8,781 nucleotides of DNA, taken from the NCBI GenBank assembly GCA_013414745.1, contig CP058707.1:99885-108665 (forward strand), written 5' to 3'. The DNA comes from Bacteroidota bacterium. Its GTDB lineage: Bacteria; Bacteroidota; Bacteroidia; Chitinophagales; Chitinophagaceae. Positions 1 to 5,472 of the stretch are shown one piece after another. Under the pieces are notes generated by a model that was given only the letters and a program-made list of their open reading frames with translations, did not search any database and had not been told where the DNA came from. The first letter of the stretch is position 1. Each line of letters starts with the position of its first letter. The position numbers and the translations under genes were made by a program.

Positions 1-607
1 CCCGGCGGAGATGACTCCATTGTTGATACTATTAATAGATACGGGAATGTTGGTATTCGGGATTAATGCCAGATTTAATGGCGTGGAATAACCAGGACCT
101 GAAATAAAGAATCCAAAAACATCATTGTAATTGGCGCAATTATACGCAGGATATTCTTCCGAGCCGAAGAGATACTGAAAATAAACTGTATCTCCATTGG
201 CTTTAAAATCAAATTCTAAAATACATCGGTCATGCGTTGTAGTTCCTGCCAAACTTGTCAGATCGGGGTCTCCACCATTGCCATGATTAAAATTGGCCAA
301 ATTGAACTCACTGCCATTCACACCATAAAACGGGAGTAAGGTACCAGCCCGGCCTGTGGTTAACACAATACCACTGTCTAATCCAAAAATGGGAGTAGCG
401 GCCACAAAAATTCCACTCTGTTGATTTTCACACAGAATGGTGGCATTTGAAACGGTAACACCAGGGCCACTTAATTTCTGAGCCAAAGAAGATGGATTAT
501 TTGTATTGGATACAGCTACCTGAGCATGAAGATCCAAATTCAGACCAACGAATACAAGCAGCATCCCCCAAAAAATCCCCCTCCGGTTTGTGTGGTATGT
601 TTTTCAT
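1..607 (-). CDS. Secreted choice-of-anchor L domain protein, N-terminal part (runs off window)
   Basis: The minus strand is open from the window edge to an ATG at 564, about 188 codons without a stop. The core motif reads FGSEEYPAYNCANYNDVFGF followed by FISGPG, the signature of the choice-of-anchor L domain found in large secreted Bacteroidota proteins that usually end in a type IX secretion or gliding-type C-terminal signal. That C-terminus is beyond the window. The ATG at 564 leaves a short leader ending in LHAQ. A better start is the ATG at 607: with one extra base removed near 585 it reads MKNIPHK, then arginines, then the hydrophobic stretch ending in HAQ, a textbook signal peptide. I therefore give 607 as the probable start and treat the break as an indel. 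The product is expected to be exported and probably surface-attached; its ligand is unknown. Family assignment is by recognised motif; the cell-surface role is inferred. Confidence 0.8.
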
Positions 608-877
608 TTTTCGCAATCTTGACAGCACATTCCACAGGTTGATGCTATAAAGTTACCAAGTATGATGCCAATCCGGAATAAAATGGTGTTGTAACAAGAA
701 TTATCAAGGTTGAATTGTGTGGTAATAGGCGATACTTTTAAAAATCGATTCAATTACCTTGAAACGCTTTATTTTTGGGCACTTTGCAAAAATCTTCTCC
801 ACAAATGTGGAACATTAGATAATTATTAGATTTCGCATCAAAAGACCTTTAAAACACCATCAAAGAAGCGTTGCAAC
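608..877. other. Divergent intergenic region between the anchor-L gene and trpS
   Basis: No gene is visible. The stretch must hold the promoters of two divergently transcribed genes. On the plus strand TATTTTTG at 770-777 matches the Bacteroidota -7 consensus TAnnTTTG, but I see no clear TTTG about 20 bases upstream, so it is only a candidate for trpS. A short inverted repeat, TCCACA-AA-TGTGGA, lies at 798-811 between this site and the trpS start and could be an operator or leader hairpin. No T-box-like leader is recognisable. Confidence 0.45.
770..777 (+). promoter_or_regulatory. Candidate -7 element TATTTTTG for trpS
   Basis: The octamer fits the Bacteroidota primary sigma factor -7 motif TAnnTTTG and lies about 100 bases before the trpS start. 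The -33 TTTG partner is not clear, so this is a weak call. Confidence 0.3.
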
Positions 878-1870
878 ATGAAAAATAAAGAAATCGTTGT
901 GAGTGGAATCCGCTCGACCGGGTATTTGCACTTAGAATTATTTCGGCGCGATGCGAAATTATGTGCGGATGCAGGATGAGTTTCCTTGTTATTTTTTGTG
1001 GCTGATTATCACTCCCTCACCACCCACCCGGATCCGACGCTATTGAAACCCAATGTGTATCGGGTGATAGCGGAGAATATTGCTTGTGATTGATCCGGAT
1101 AAAGTTACTCTTTATGTACAAAGTGATATTCCGGAAATTCCAGAATTGTATTTGATGCTGAACATGTTATCCTACAAAGGGAATTAGAAAAAACAGCTTC
1201 TTTCAGGAAAAGGCTCGCAATCAACCCGAAAATGTGAATGCCGGATTGTTGACCTACCCTACCTTGATGGCCGCCGATATTTTAATTCATAATGCATCAT
1301 TTGTTCCGGTCGGTAAAGATCAGGAGCAGCATCTGGAAATGGCCCGAAATTTTGCACAACGCTTTAACCATCGTTATGGAGAAACTTTTAATGAACCATA
1401 CCCATTTAATTTTGGCAATGCGTTGGTGAAAATTCCAAGTTTAGATGGACAAGGAAAAATGAGTAAGAGTGAAAATGAAAATGCCACTTTGTATCTGGCA
1501 GACAGTGATGAGGCCATCCGGAAAAAGTAATGAAAGCTAAAACAGATCAGGGACCTGAATCGCCCAACTCGGTTATGCCAGATTACATCGAAAACCTATT
1601 TTCTCTAATGGATTTAGTTTCTTCGGCAGACATAGCGACAAAATTCCGTGAAGATTTTGCATCCTGTTCGATTCGTTACGGGGACATGAAAACAATTGGC
1701 AGAGGACATGGTATCGTTTATTGCTCCAATCAGAAATCGGGTTGCAGATTTGCAAAAAAATGTAGAAGCGCTTCAAAAATCATGAAACAAGGCCGCGAAA
1801 AAGCCCGTGAAAGCGCATCTAAAACGCTATCTGACGCTCGGCGGGCCATGGAATAAATTTTTATTGTTAA
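878..1870 (+). CDS. trpS: Tryptophanyl-tRNA synthetase, frameshifted in this sequence
   Basis: TrpRS charges tRNA-Trp with tryptophan in the cytoplasm (class Ic aminoacyl-tRNA synthetase). The start ATG at 878 gives MKNKEIVVSGIRSTGYLHL, corresponding to the family N-terminus VSGIRPTGNLHLGNY that contains the HIGH-type motif. Later blocks in order are NYFGAMRNYV, VADYHSLTTHPDPTLLKPNV, VTLYVQSDIPEIPELY, GLLTYPTLMAADILIHNA with VPVGKDQEQHLEMAR, and the KMSKS signature at 1456-1470. The C-terminal helix reads REKARESASKTLSDARRAM. Total span is about 326 codons, the normal length. At least seven one- or two-base indels break the frame, including a compensating pair between about 1686 and 1780 that hides KQLAEDMVSFIAPIRNRVAD. 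The first stop in the last frame is at 1856; restoring one G gives MGINFYC with a stop at 1868-1870. RSTG and TGY in place of RPTG and TGN next to the HIGH motif may be base errors. An essential gene with so many breaks points to sequence error. Confidence 0.93.
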
Positions 1871-1953
1871 GCCTCTGAAAGTTTAGCAATTAACCTTTAC
1901 TTTAGTCCGTTGGCTTAAAATTTTTCAATTACACATTCAGTCTTATTTAGGGT

Positions 1954-2581
1954 ATGGCTAAGAAAGCAAATTAAACACATTGCCATTGCCGGGAATATAG
2001 GTGCCGGTAAACAACGTTGACCAGAATTTTGCAAAACATTTTAATTGGTCTCCCCATTTTGAGGATGTAGAAAACAATCCTTACCTCACGACTTTTACAA
2101 CGACATGCATCGTTGGAGTTTTAATTTACAGATTTACTTTCTGAATAGTCGTTTGCGGCAATTGGTTGAAATTCAACGCGGCAACCAGGTAGTGATTCAG
2201 ACCGCACGATTTATGAAGACGCTTACATTTCGCGCCCAATTTACACGAGATGCAACTAATGTCTAAACGCGATTTTGAAAATTACAAAACTTCTTTGAAA
2301 CGTTAAAGAGCATGGTGAATCCACCAGATTTGCTGATTTATTTAAAGGCCAGTGTTCCAACCCTGGTCGGGCAGATTCAAAAACGTGGGCGGGAGTATGA
2401 AGAAAATATACGTTTAGATTATTTAAAACGACTGAATGAATACTACAACAATTGGTTGGATAAATATGAAGATGGCCGTTTACTTGTGATAGATATTGAC
2501 AAAATTAATTACGCAGACAATAAGGATGATTTAGCGAAAGTCATCGACCTCGTGAATGCTGAGGTGAATGGCTTGTTTTAA
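1954..2581 (+). CDS. Deoxynucleoside kinase (dNK family), frameshifted in this sequence
   Basis: Phosphorylates deoxynucleosides to 5'-monophosphates in the salvage pathway; which base is preferred cannot be read from the sequence. From ATG 1954 (MAKKAN) the reading-through gives IAIAGNIGAGKTTLT, the P-loop at about 1985-2020, broken by a lost base at the KT codons. Next come FEDVENNPYL, DFYNDMHRWSFNLQIYFLNS, then the DRTIYEDA block near 2200-2225 (the DRS/ERS-type catalytic arginine motif of the family), then FAPNLHEMQLMSKRDFENY. The last 89 codons are unbroken and hold VNPPDLLIYLKASVPTL, RGREYEENIRLDYLKRLNEY (lid arginines) and a stop at 2579-2581. About 209 codons is the usual family length. 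It lies 83 bases after trpS on the same strand and may be co-transcribed. Frame breaks near 1972, 2012, 2085, 2200, 2231 and 2290 look like indel errors. Confidence 0.9.
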
Positions 2582-2649
2582 TGGCGGTTAATTGTGCAAA
2601 AGCCGCACTGGATGTTGTTTCTGGAAGACTGAATTTTTTTAGTATTAAA

Positions 2650-2680
2650 TTTTGAAATCATTAAAATCAATCTATATTTG
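2650..2680 (+). promoter_or_regulatory. Bacteroidota-type promoter driving the tRNA-Asp region
   Basis: TTTG at 2651-2654 is followed 18 bases later by TATATTTG at 2673-2680, a full match to the TAnnTTTG -7 box at close to the expected spacing, and then GCACTCC, a context typical of strong stable-RNA promoters in this phylum. Transcription would start just before 2690 and run into the tRNA-like units starting at 2711. This is the best promoter in the window. Confidence 0.7.
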
Positions 2681-2710
2681 CACTCCGTTTGAAGCTCTTG
2701 AAATGGAATT

Positions 2711-2796
2711 GGATCGGTCTCGGCATTCATGACAAGACGGGTTCGAGTCCCGAAAAACTCAAAAATTGTTCTTAAACACTTCGGTGTAAAAATATT
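2711..2796 (+). pseudogene. tRNA-Asp-like unit 1, internally deleted (86 nt)
   Basis: GGATCGG leads straight into one degenerate hairpin (TCTCGGCA, loop TTCA, TGACAAGA) and then the T-arm; the anticodon arm and second hairpin are absent. Its length is about 40 bases less than its neighbours. This is what a deletion by recombination between the two hairpins of a unit like unit 2 would leave. The loop matches the first (D-position) hairpin. Confidence 0.7.
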
Positions 2797-2921
2797 GGAT
2801 CGGTCTCGTCATTCATGACGAGAGAATGCCGCCTTGTCACGGTCTCGTCAGCAATGACGAGACGGGTTCGAGTCCCGTAAAAACTCAAAATTGTTCTTAA
2901 ACACTTCGGTGTAAAAATATT
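2797..2921 (+). pseudogene. tRNA-Asp-like unit 2 with two hairpin substitutions
   Basis: D-position hairpin at 2804-2823 (8-bp stem, loop TTCA); anticodon arm sequence 2824-2842 with GTC anticodon and one C-to-T change; second hairpin at 2843-2862 (same stem, loop GCAA); T-arm 2863-2878; no 3' acceptor strand. Confidence 0.75.
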
Positions 2922-3045
2922 GATCGGTCTCGTCATTCGTGACGAGAGAATGCCGCCCTGTCACGGTCTCGTCAGCAATGACGAGACGGGTTCGAGTCCC
3001 GTAAAAACTCAAAATTGTTCTTAAACACTTCGGTGTAAAAATATT
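2922..3045 (+). pseudogene. tRNA-Asp-like unit 3 with two hairpin substitutions
   Basis: Same plan as unit 2, one G short at the 5' end. The D-position hairpin loop is TTCG and the second loop GCAA. The anticodon arm GCCGCCCTGTCACGG is identical to that of the true tRNA-Asp as far as it extends. Confidence 0.75.
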
Positions 3046-3167
3046 GGATCGGTAGTTCAGTTGGTTAGAATGCCGCCCTGTCACGGTCTCGTCAGCAATG
3101 ACGAGACGGGTTCTGAGTCCCGTAAAAACTCAAAAATTGTTCTTAAACACTTCGGTGTAAAAATATT
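3046..3167 (+). pseudogene. tRNA-Asp-like unit 4: intact 5' half, hairpin in 3' half
   Basis: This unit keeps the true tRNA-Asp D-arm (AGTTCAGTTGGTTAGAAT) and anticodon arm up to CACGG, then switches to the second hairpin (loop GCAA), the T-arm with one extra base (GGTTCTGAG) and the common spacer. It is a chimera between the intact tRNA and the substituted units, and shows that the two hairpin replacements are separable. Confidence 0.75.
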
Positions 3168-3292
3168 GGATCGGTCTCGTCATTCGTGACGAGAGAATGC
3201 CGCCCTGTCACGGTCTCGTCAGCAATGACGAGACGGTTCGAGTCCCGTAAAAACTCAAAAATTGTTCTTAAACACTTCGGTGTAAAAATATT
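3168..3292 (+). pseudogene. tRNA-Asp-like unit 5 with two hairpin substitutions
   Basis: Same plan as units 2 and 3, with loops TTCG and GCAA, one G lost before the T-loop. The spacer after it holds ACAC-TTCG-GTGT and leads directly into the recognisable tRNA-Asp. Confidence 0.75.
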
Positions 3293-3367
3293 GGATCGGT
3301 AGTTCAGTTGGTTAGAATGCCGCCCTGTCACGGCGGAGGTCGCGGGTTCGAGTCCTCGTCCGGTCCG
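3293..3367 (+). tRNA. tRNA-Asp (anticodon GTC)
   Basis: Acceptor GGATCGG pairs with CCGGTCC (one T-G wobble), discriminator G at 3367, as usual for tRNA-Asp. D-arm GTTC/GAAT, anticodon stem CCGCC/GGCGG (3320-3324 and 3332-3336), loop CTGTCAC with anticodon GTC at 3327-3329, variable loop AGGTC, T-loop TTCGAGT. The T-stem 5' strand GCGGG needs CCCGT, but the sequence has CCTCGT: one extra T at about 3356. Without it the molecule is a regular 74-mer with full pairing. The extra base is probably a sequence error like those elsewhere, but could mark a damaged gene. CCA is not encoded. It is the last unit of the array and is followed at once by a terminator. Confidence 0.88.
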
Positions 3368-3400
3368 CAAAAATCCCTTCCCGAAGGGATTTTTGCTTTT
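3367..3400 (+). terminator. Rho-independent terminator after tRNA-Asp
   Basis: A perfect inverted repeat, GCAAAAATCCCTTC against GAAGGGATTTTTGC with a tiny CC centre, begins at the tRNA discriminator base and ends in TTTT. A shorter version of the same hairpin recurs at 3737-3760, so it is part of the duplicated module. Confidence 0.85.
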
Positions 3401-3419
3401 ATGGTGAAATTGAATCGTG

Positions 3420-3664
3420 ATGGGTTGGTTTGTTTACATTTTAACGAGTCAGAAAGATGGTGATTTCTACAAAGGAATCACGCAGAATATCGAACGTAGG
3501 TTGGAAGAGCACAATTCTGGTTTATCAAAATTCACTTCCACAAAAAGACCCTGGCATTTGGTTTATTCAAAAGAATACGAAAGCAAACGTGAAGCGCTCA
3601 TTGAAGAGCGGCGTTTAAAAAATTGAATCGATATTCTTTGGAGATTCTTATCAGGAAAGGTTGA
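3420..3664 (+). CDS. Small GIY-YIG nuclease (URI type), one-base break near the end
   Basis: Putative single-domain GIY-YIG endonuclease of about 81 residues. The ATG at 3420 gives MGWFVYILTSQKDGDFYKGIT: the GIY part is VYIL and the YIG part FYKGIT (Tyr6, Tyr17, Gly19). Next come the helix ERRLEEHNSG (catalytic-type Arg27, His31), TSTKRPWHLVYSKEYESK and REALIEERRLK with the metal-binding Glu near 62-63. A GTG three bases upstream is in frame, but the ATG matches the second copy. As written the frame stops at 3624-3626 after RLKN. One more A in the run at about 3614-3619 continues into KLNRYSLEILIRKG and a stop at 3662-3664, the usual C-terminus and length. That stop lies in tRNA-Asp-derived sequence. 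Such genes beside tRNAs are common in Bacteroidota; their role is unproven. DNA cleavage is inferred from the fold. Confidence 0.88.
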
Positions 3665-3713
3665 TGACCTGTCACGGTCTCTTCATTTAGGACGAGAGGG
3701 GTGCGAGCCCCGT
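3659..3713 (+). pseudogene. tRNA-Asp remnant 2 with hairpin, fused to GIY-YIG 3' end
   Basis: GGTTGATGACCTGTCACGG corresponds to the tRNA-Asp D-loop through anticodon arm (GGTTAGAATGCCGCCCTGTCACGG) with a few bases lost. A degraded hairpin follows at 3678-3697 (TCTCTTC against GACGAGA), then a T-arm variant GGGGTGCGAGCCCCGT. There is no 5' half and no acceptor strand. Confidence 0.75.
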
Positions 3714-3714
3714 C

Positions 3715-3734
3715 TCTCGTCAAAATTGACGAGA
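3715..3734 (+). repeat. Perfect hairpin TCTCGTCAA/TTGACGAGA
   Basis: A 9-bp perfect inverted repeat with an AA centre follows the remnant T-arm. Its stem is the one used throughout the upstream array, here in the position where the tRNA acceptor strand would lie. It shows the hairpin can occur outside the tRNA body. Confidence 0.75.
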
Positions 3735-3736
3735 CT

Positions 3737-3760
3737 AAAATCCCGATTAGGGGATTTTTG
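3737..3760 (+). terminator. Terminator-like hairpin before second GIY-YIG copy
   Basis: AAAATCCC, loop GATTAG, GGGATTTT and a short T run: a shortened form of the terminator at 3367-3400 in the same place relative to the next GIY-YIG start. Confidence 0.65.
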
Positions 3761-3773
3761 CATTTAATAACTT

Positions 3774-4015
3774 ATGAGTTGGTTTGTTTACATTCTAAGG
3801 AGCGATCAAGACGGTGATTTGTATAAAGAGATAACTGAAGATATTCAATGAAGATTAGAAGAACATAATTCTGGAAAATCCAAGTTTACTTCAAGCAAAA
3901 CACCTTGGCAACTTGTATATCATAAAGTAATGCCCAATAAACGTGAAGCCATTATTGAAGAAAAACGTTTGAAAAATTGAATAGGACATCCTTGGAAAAA
4001 TTATTTCAAGGTTAG
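3774..4015 (+). pseudogene. Second GIY-YIG nuclease copy, inactivated
   Basis: The ATG at 3774 opens MSWFVYILRSDQDGDLYKEI, aligned without gaps to the first copy over 68 codons. TGA at 3849-3851 replaces the codon for Arg26 of the helix, and the essential Gly19 of the YIG element is Glu, so this copy is inactive even if the stop were read through. After the stop the frame stays open: RLEEHNSGKSKFTSSKTPWQ, LVYHK, KREAIIEEKRLKN, stop at 3978-3980. As in the first copy, one extra A in the run at 3971-3976 would extend it, into KLNRTSLEKLFQG and a TAG at 4013-4015. That TAG is part of GGTTAGAATGC, the tRNA-Asp D-loop sequence. Unlike other broken genes here, this one has substitutions that mark real decay. 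Confidence 0.85.
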
Positions 4016-4072
4016 AATGCTGCCCTTGTCTCGGTCTCGTCATTTATGGCAAAAAAGGTTCGAGTCTCGTCT
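4010..4072 (+). pseudogene. tRNA-Asp remnant 3 at the end of the module
   Basis: GGTTAGAATGCTGCCCTTGTCTCGG is the tRNA-Asp D-loop to anticodon arm with scattered changes. It is followed by one arm of the hairpin (TCTCGTCA, TTTATG) whose other arm is lost in an A run, and a T-arm GGTTCGAGTCTCGT at 4057-4070. This is the most degraded of the three tRNA 3' portions. Confidence 0.7.
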
Positions 4073-4318
4073 AGCTGTGTGCTGGATAATAAACCAAAAT
4101 AAAATTGCACTCTTTAATTGATGTTTTACTTAAACCAACTTTTTTTATCCTTTCTAGCGTTCTGCATTCTTCATTCTAGCTTATAGTGAAATACAGAAAA
4201 GAAACTAATAGATATAAATGAGGCGAAACAAAAATGAAAATTGAAGTATTCTTTTTCAAAAAAATCTTTTCTTGTAACCTTCTTTCCTTAGCACACTCTA
4301 AACCTTAAAACCATTTAT
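4073..4318. other. AT-rich intergenic region before the sigma-factor operon
   Basis: No convincing gene. TAAAATTG followed by GCACTC at 4100-4113 resembles, with one mismatch in the -7 box, the tRNA promoter at 2673-2680 and may be a relic or weak promoter. The only ATG ORF, 4234-4308, is 24 codons and looks random. No clear promoter is visible immediately before the ATG at 4319. Confidence 0.4.
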
Positions 4319-4881
4319 ATGATTCCATTACACAATGCAACCATTGAAGCCATGATACCGATATTGGCTATCTCGCTAACGTTTGCCATTCCGGTAATTG
4401 TACTGTATTACAATTATCAACACAAGAAAAATGTCATGAATGAACGTCGACTCATGATAGAAAAGGGCTCACTCCTCCGCCTATGCAGGAAATGAAATCA
4501 ACCTTCCAGCGCGGTGATTCCACCTCAAGAGGTATGAACATGATTGCCGTGGCTTTAGGCCTACTTGTTGGTTACCTGCTCTCCCGGTATTTCATGATCA
4601 AAGGTCCCTTTGCCATATTCGGTAGCATCTTGTTTTTCCTGGGTATGGCCAATATCCTTTCTTCCACCATATTGAAATCCAATTTTTCAGACGCTAAAAA
4701 CAACATCATGAATAATCCGAAGTTAATTGTTGGTCTGGGTTTGGTTCTGCTTGCAGGTGTTATCTTTTTCATTGGATGGGATATCCAGAAACGAAGAGCA
4801 GACCGCCACAACAATAGAAATGGTGCAACGAGCAGCAAAACAGAACGCATTTCTCGAAGAAATTCAAGTACTTCGCAGTGA
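4319..4881 (+). CDS. Four-helix membrane protein (DUF6249-like), frameshifted
   Basis: Unknown function. From ATG 4319 a first membrane segment (about residues 12-31, IPILAISLTFAIPVIVLYY) is followed by a basic cytoplasmic-type stretch ending NERRLMIEKG. One indel near 4470 moves the frame to PPPMQEMKSTF. Three more hydrophobic segments follow: NMIAVALGLLVGYLLSRYF, FAIFGSILFFLGMANIL and LIVGLGLVLLAGVIFFIGW. A membrane helix, then a RxxLIEKG-P motif, then paired helices is the pattern I associate with DUF6249-type proteins often found near ECF sigma genes; this assignment is by memory of the pattern. The written frame continues to a stop at 4879-4881, but after about 4780 its residues (many Arg and Ser) look like out-of-frame reading. 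The better frame there belongs to the next entry, so the two may be one fused protein or two genes with a lost boundary. Confidence 0.6.
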
Positions 4882-5457
4882 TTGTGTGGGTGACATCGAA
4901 ATTATTCCTTCAGATAGCGAATATGTTGAATTTCGTTATGACCCCGGTGCTTTCGAAAACCAATCTAAAATCAAGGGAAATCAACTCATAATTGACTTCA
5001 GCAATGAGTCGTTCGGAATGCTTGATATGATTGATCATGCTGACATCGAAATAAAGGTTTACTCTCATTCACTCACTGAGATCCATCAGGAAGGCGTAGG
5101 TAGTATCTCTTCCAGAGGGCAAATACTGTCGGAACACTAACCATTGAAAATGATGGAACCGGAAGTATGTCGCTGGATTTGAATACCAAACCCTTAAAAT
5201 AATCAACTCAGGCGTAGGAAGTATTGAACTGAAGGGTCGCGCGAGTCTTGCTGAAATTTTGAATGATGGAACGGGATCCGTTAAAATGAGAAATTTAATT
5301 TTAGGTTCCGCATCGGTTACCAATTCCAATAACGTGCATGCAGGCTACGGATACCTTTGAATCTAATTAATGACGGAGTAGGAAGCATTCATTATTCCGG
5401 AACGGCGTATGTTAAGCGCAGTGCCAATGAGGCGTAGGTTCGATTGAAAAATATTAA
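4820..5457 (+). CDS. Head-GIN/DUF2807-like protein with GVGSI repeats, frameshifted
   Basis: Probable envelope beta-solenoid protein of unknown ligand. The frame from about 4776 onward has natural composition; the ATG at 4820 gives MVQRAAKQNAFLEEIQVLRS. The part VGDIEIIPSDSEYVEFRYD with GNQLIIDF resembles the start of the putative auto-transporter adhesin head-GIN domain. Six repeats follow: EGVGSI, DGTGSM, SGVGSI, DGTGSV, DGVGSI, EGVGSI, each followed by a short beta strand, ending in EKY and TAA at 5455-5457. This is the repeated-rung pattern of that family. Frame breaks near 5115, 5197, 5345-5360 and 5425 are needed to follow it. No signal peptide is visible, which supports attachment to the upstream membrane segments. 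Sixteen bases separate it from the sigma factor, so they are likely one operon. Confidence 0.65.
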
Positions 5458-5472
5458 TTTCCCGCTGTTCTC

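Larger units (their letters stand above)
2711..3292 (+). repeat. Tandem array of five hairpin-substituted tRNA-Asp-like units
   Basis: Five head-to-tail units begin with the tRNA-Asp acceptor strand GGATCGG (unit 3 lacks one G) and end with an almost identical spacer of about 45 bases. They start at 2711, 2797, 2922, 3046 and 3168. Units 2, 3 and 5 share one plan: GGATCGG, a hairpin where the D-arm should be, the tRNA-Asp anticodon arm sequence GAATGCCGCCCTGTCACGG (GTC anticodon kept), a second hairpin in place of the anticodon-stem 3' end and variable loop, and the T-arm GGGTTCGAGTCCCGT. The 3' acceptor strand CCGGTCC is missing, replaced directly by AAAAACTC. Both hairpins use the stem TCTCGTCA/TGACGAGA. 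None of these units can close an acceptor stem, so they are not expected to be functional tRNAs. The sixth unit, at 3293, is the recognisable tRNA-Asp. Confidence 0.85.
3310..4072 (+). repeat. Tandem duplication (period about 350 bp) of tRNA 3' part, terminator and GIY-YIG gene
   Basis: The tRNA D-loop landmark GGTTAG or its variant occurs at 3310, 3659 (GGTTGA) and 4010, giving periods of 349 and 351 bases. Between the landmarks the order repeats: anticodon arm CCTGTCACGG, variable/hairpin part, T-arm, terminator built on AAAATCCC/GGGATTTT, short leader, GIY-YIG ORF. There are thus three tRNA-Asp 3' portions and two GIY-YIG copies. Only the first tRNA portion has a matching 5' half. Copies 2 and 3 carry the TCTCGTCA-type hairpin where the intact tRNA has its variable loop. 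The pattern suggests insertion or duplication of a small cassette at the tRNA gene. Confidence 0.8.

Noticed and set aside
1867..1918. Inverted repeat TTAAGCC/GGCTTAA after trpS as terminator
   Set aside because: The loop is 38 bases and the stem short and AT-rich; not convincing.
2594..2640. GTGC/GCAC hairpin with a later T run as terminator of the kinase gene
   Set aside because: Only four pairs, and the T run begins 27 bases after the stem.
2717..3235. Repeated GGTCTC sites suggesting a synthetic assembly construct
   Set aside because: GGTCTC arises where the tRNA GG meets the TCTCGTCA stem; flanking sequence is ordinary bacterial chromosome and degraded variants exist downstream.
2711..3292. 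CRISPR array
   Set aside because: The spacers between repeated parts are themselves identical and the repeats are tRNA-derived, so there are no unique spacers and no cas genes.
2848..3370. Two minus-strand ORFs of 78 and 75 codons across the array
   Set aside because: They share TGRHSNQLNYRSNIF-type repeats only because the tRNA-like repeats are read in antisense; open frames here follow from the repeat period, not from coding.
4234..4308. 24-codon ORF MKIEVFFFKKIFSCNL...
   Set aside because: AT-rich low-complexity content, no ribosome-binding or homology signal.
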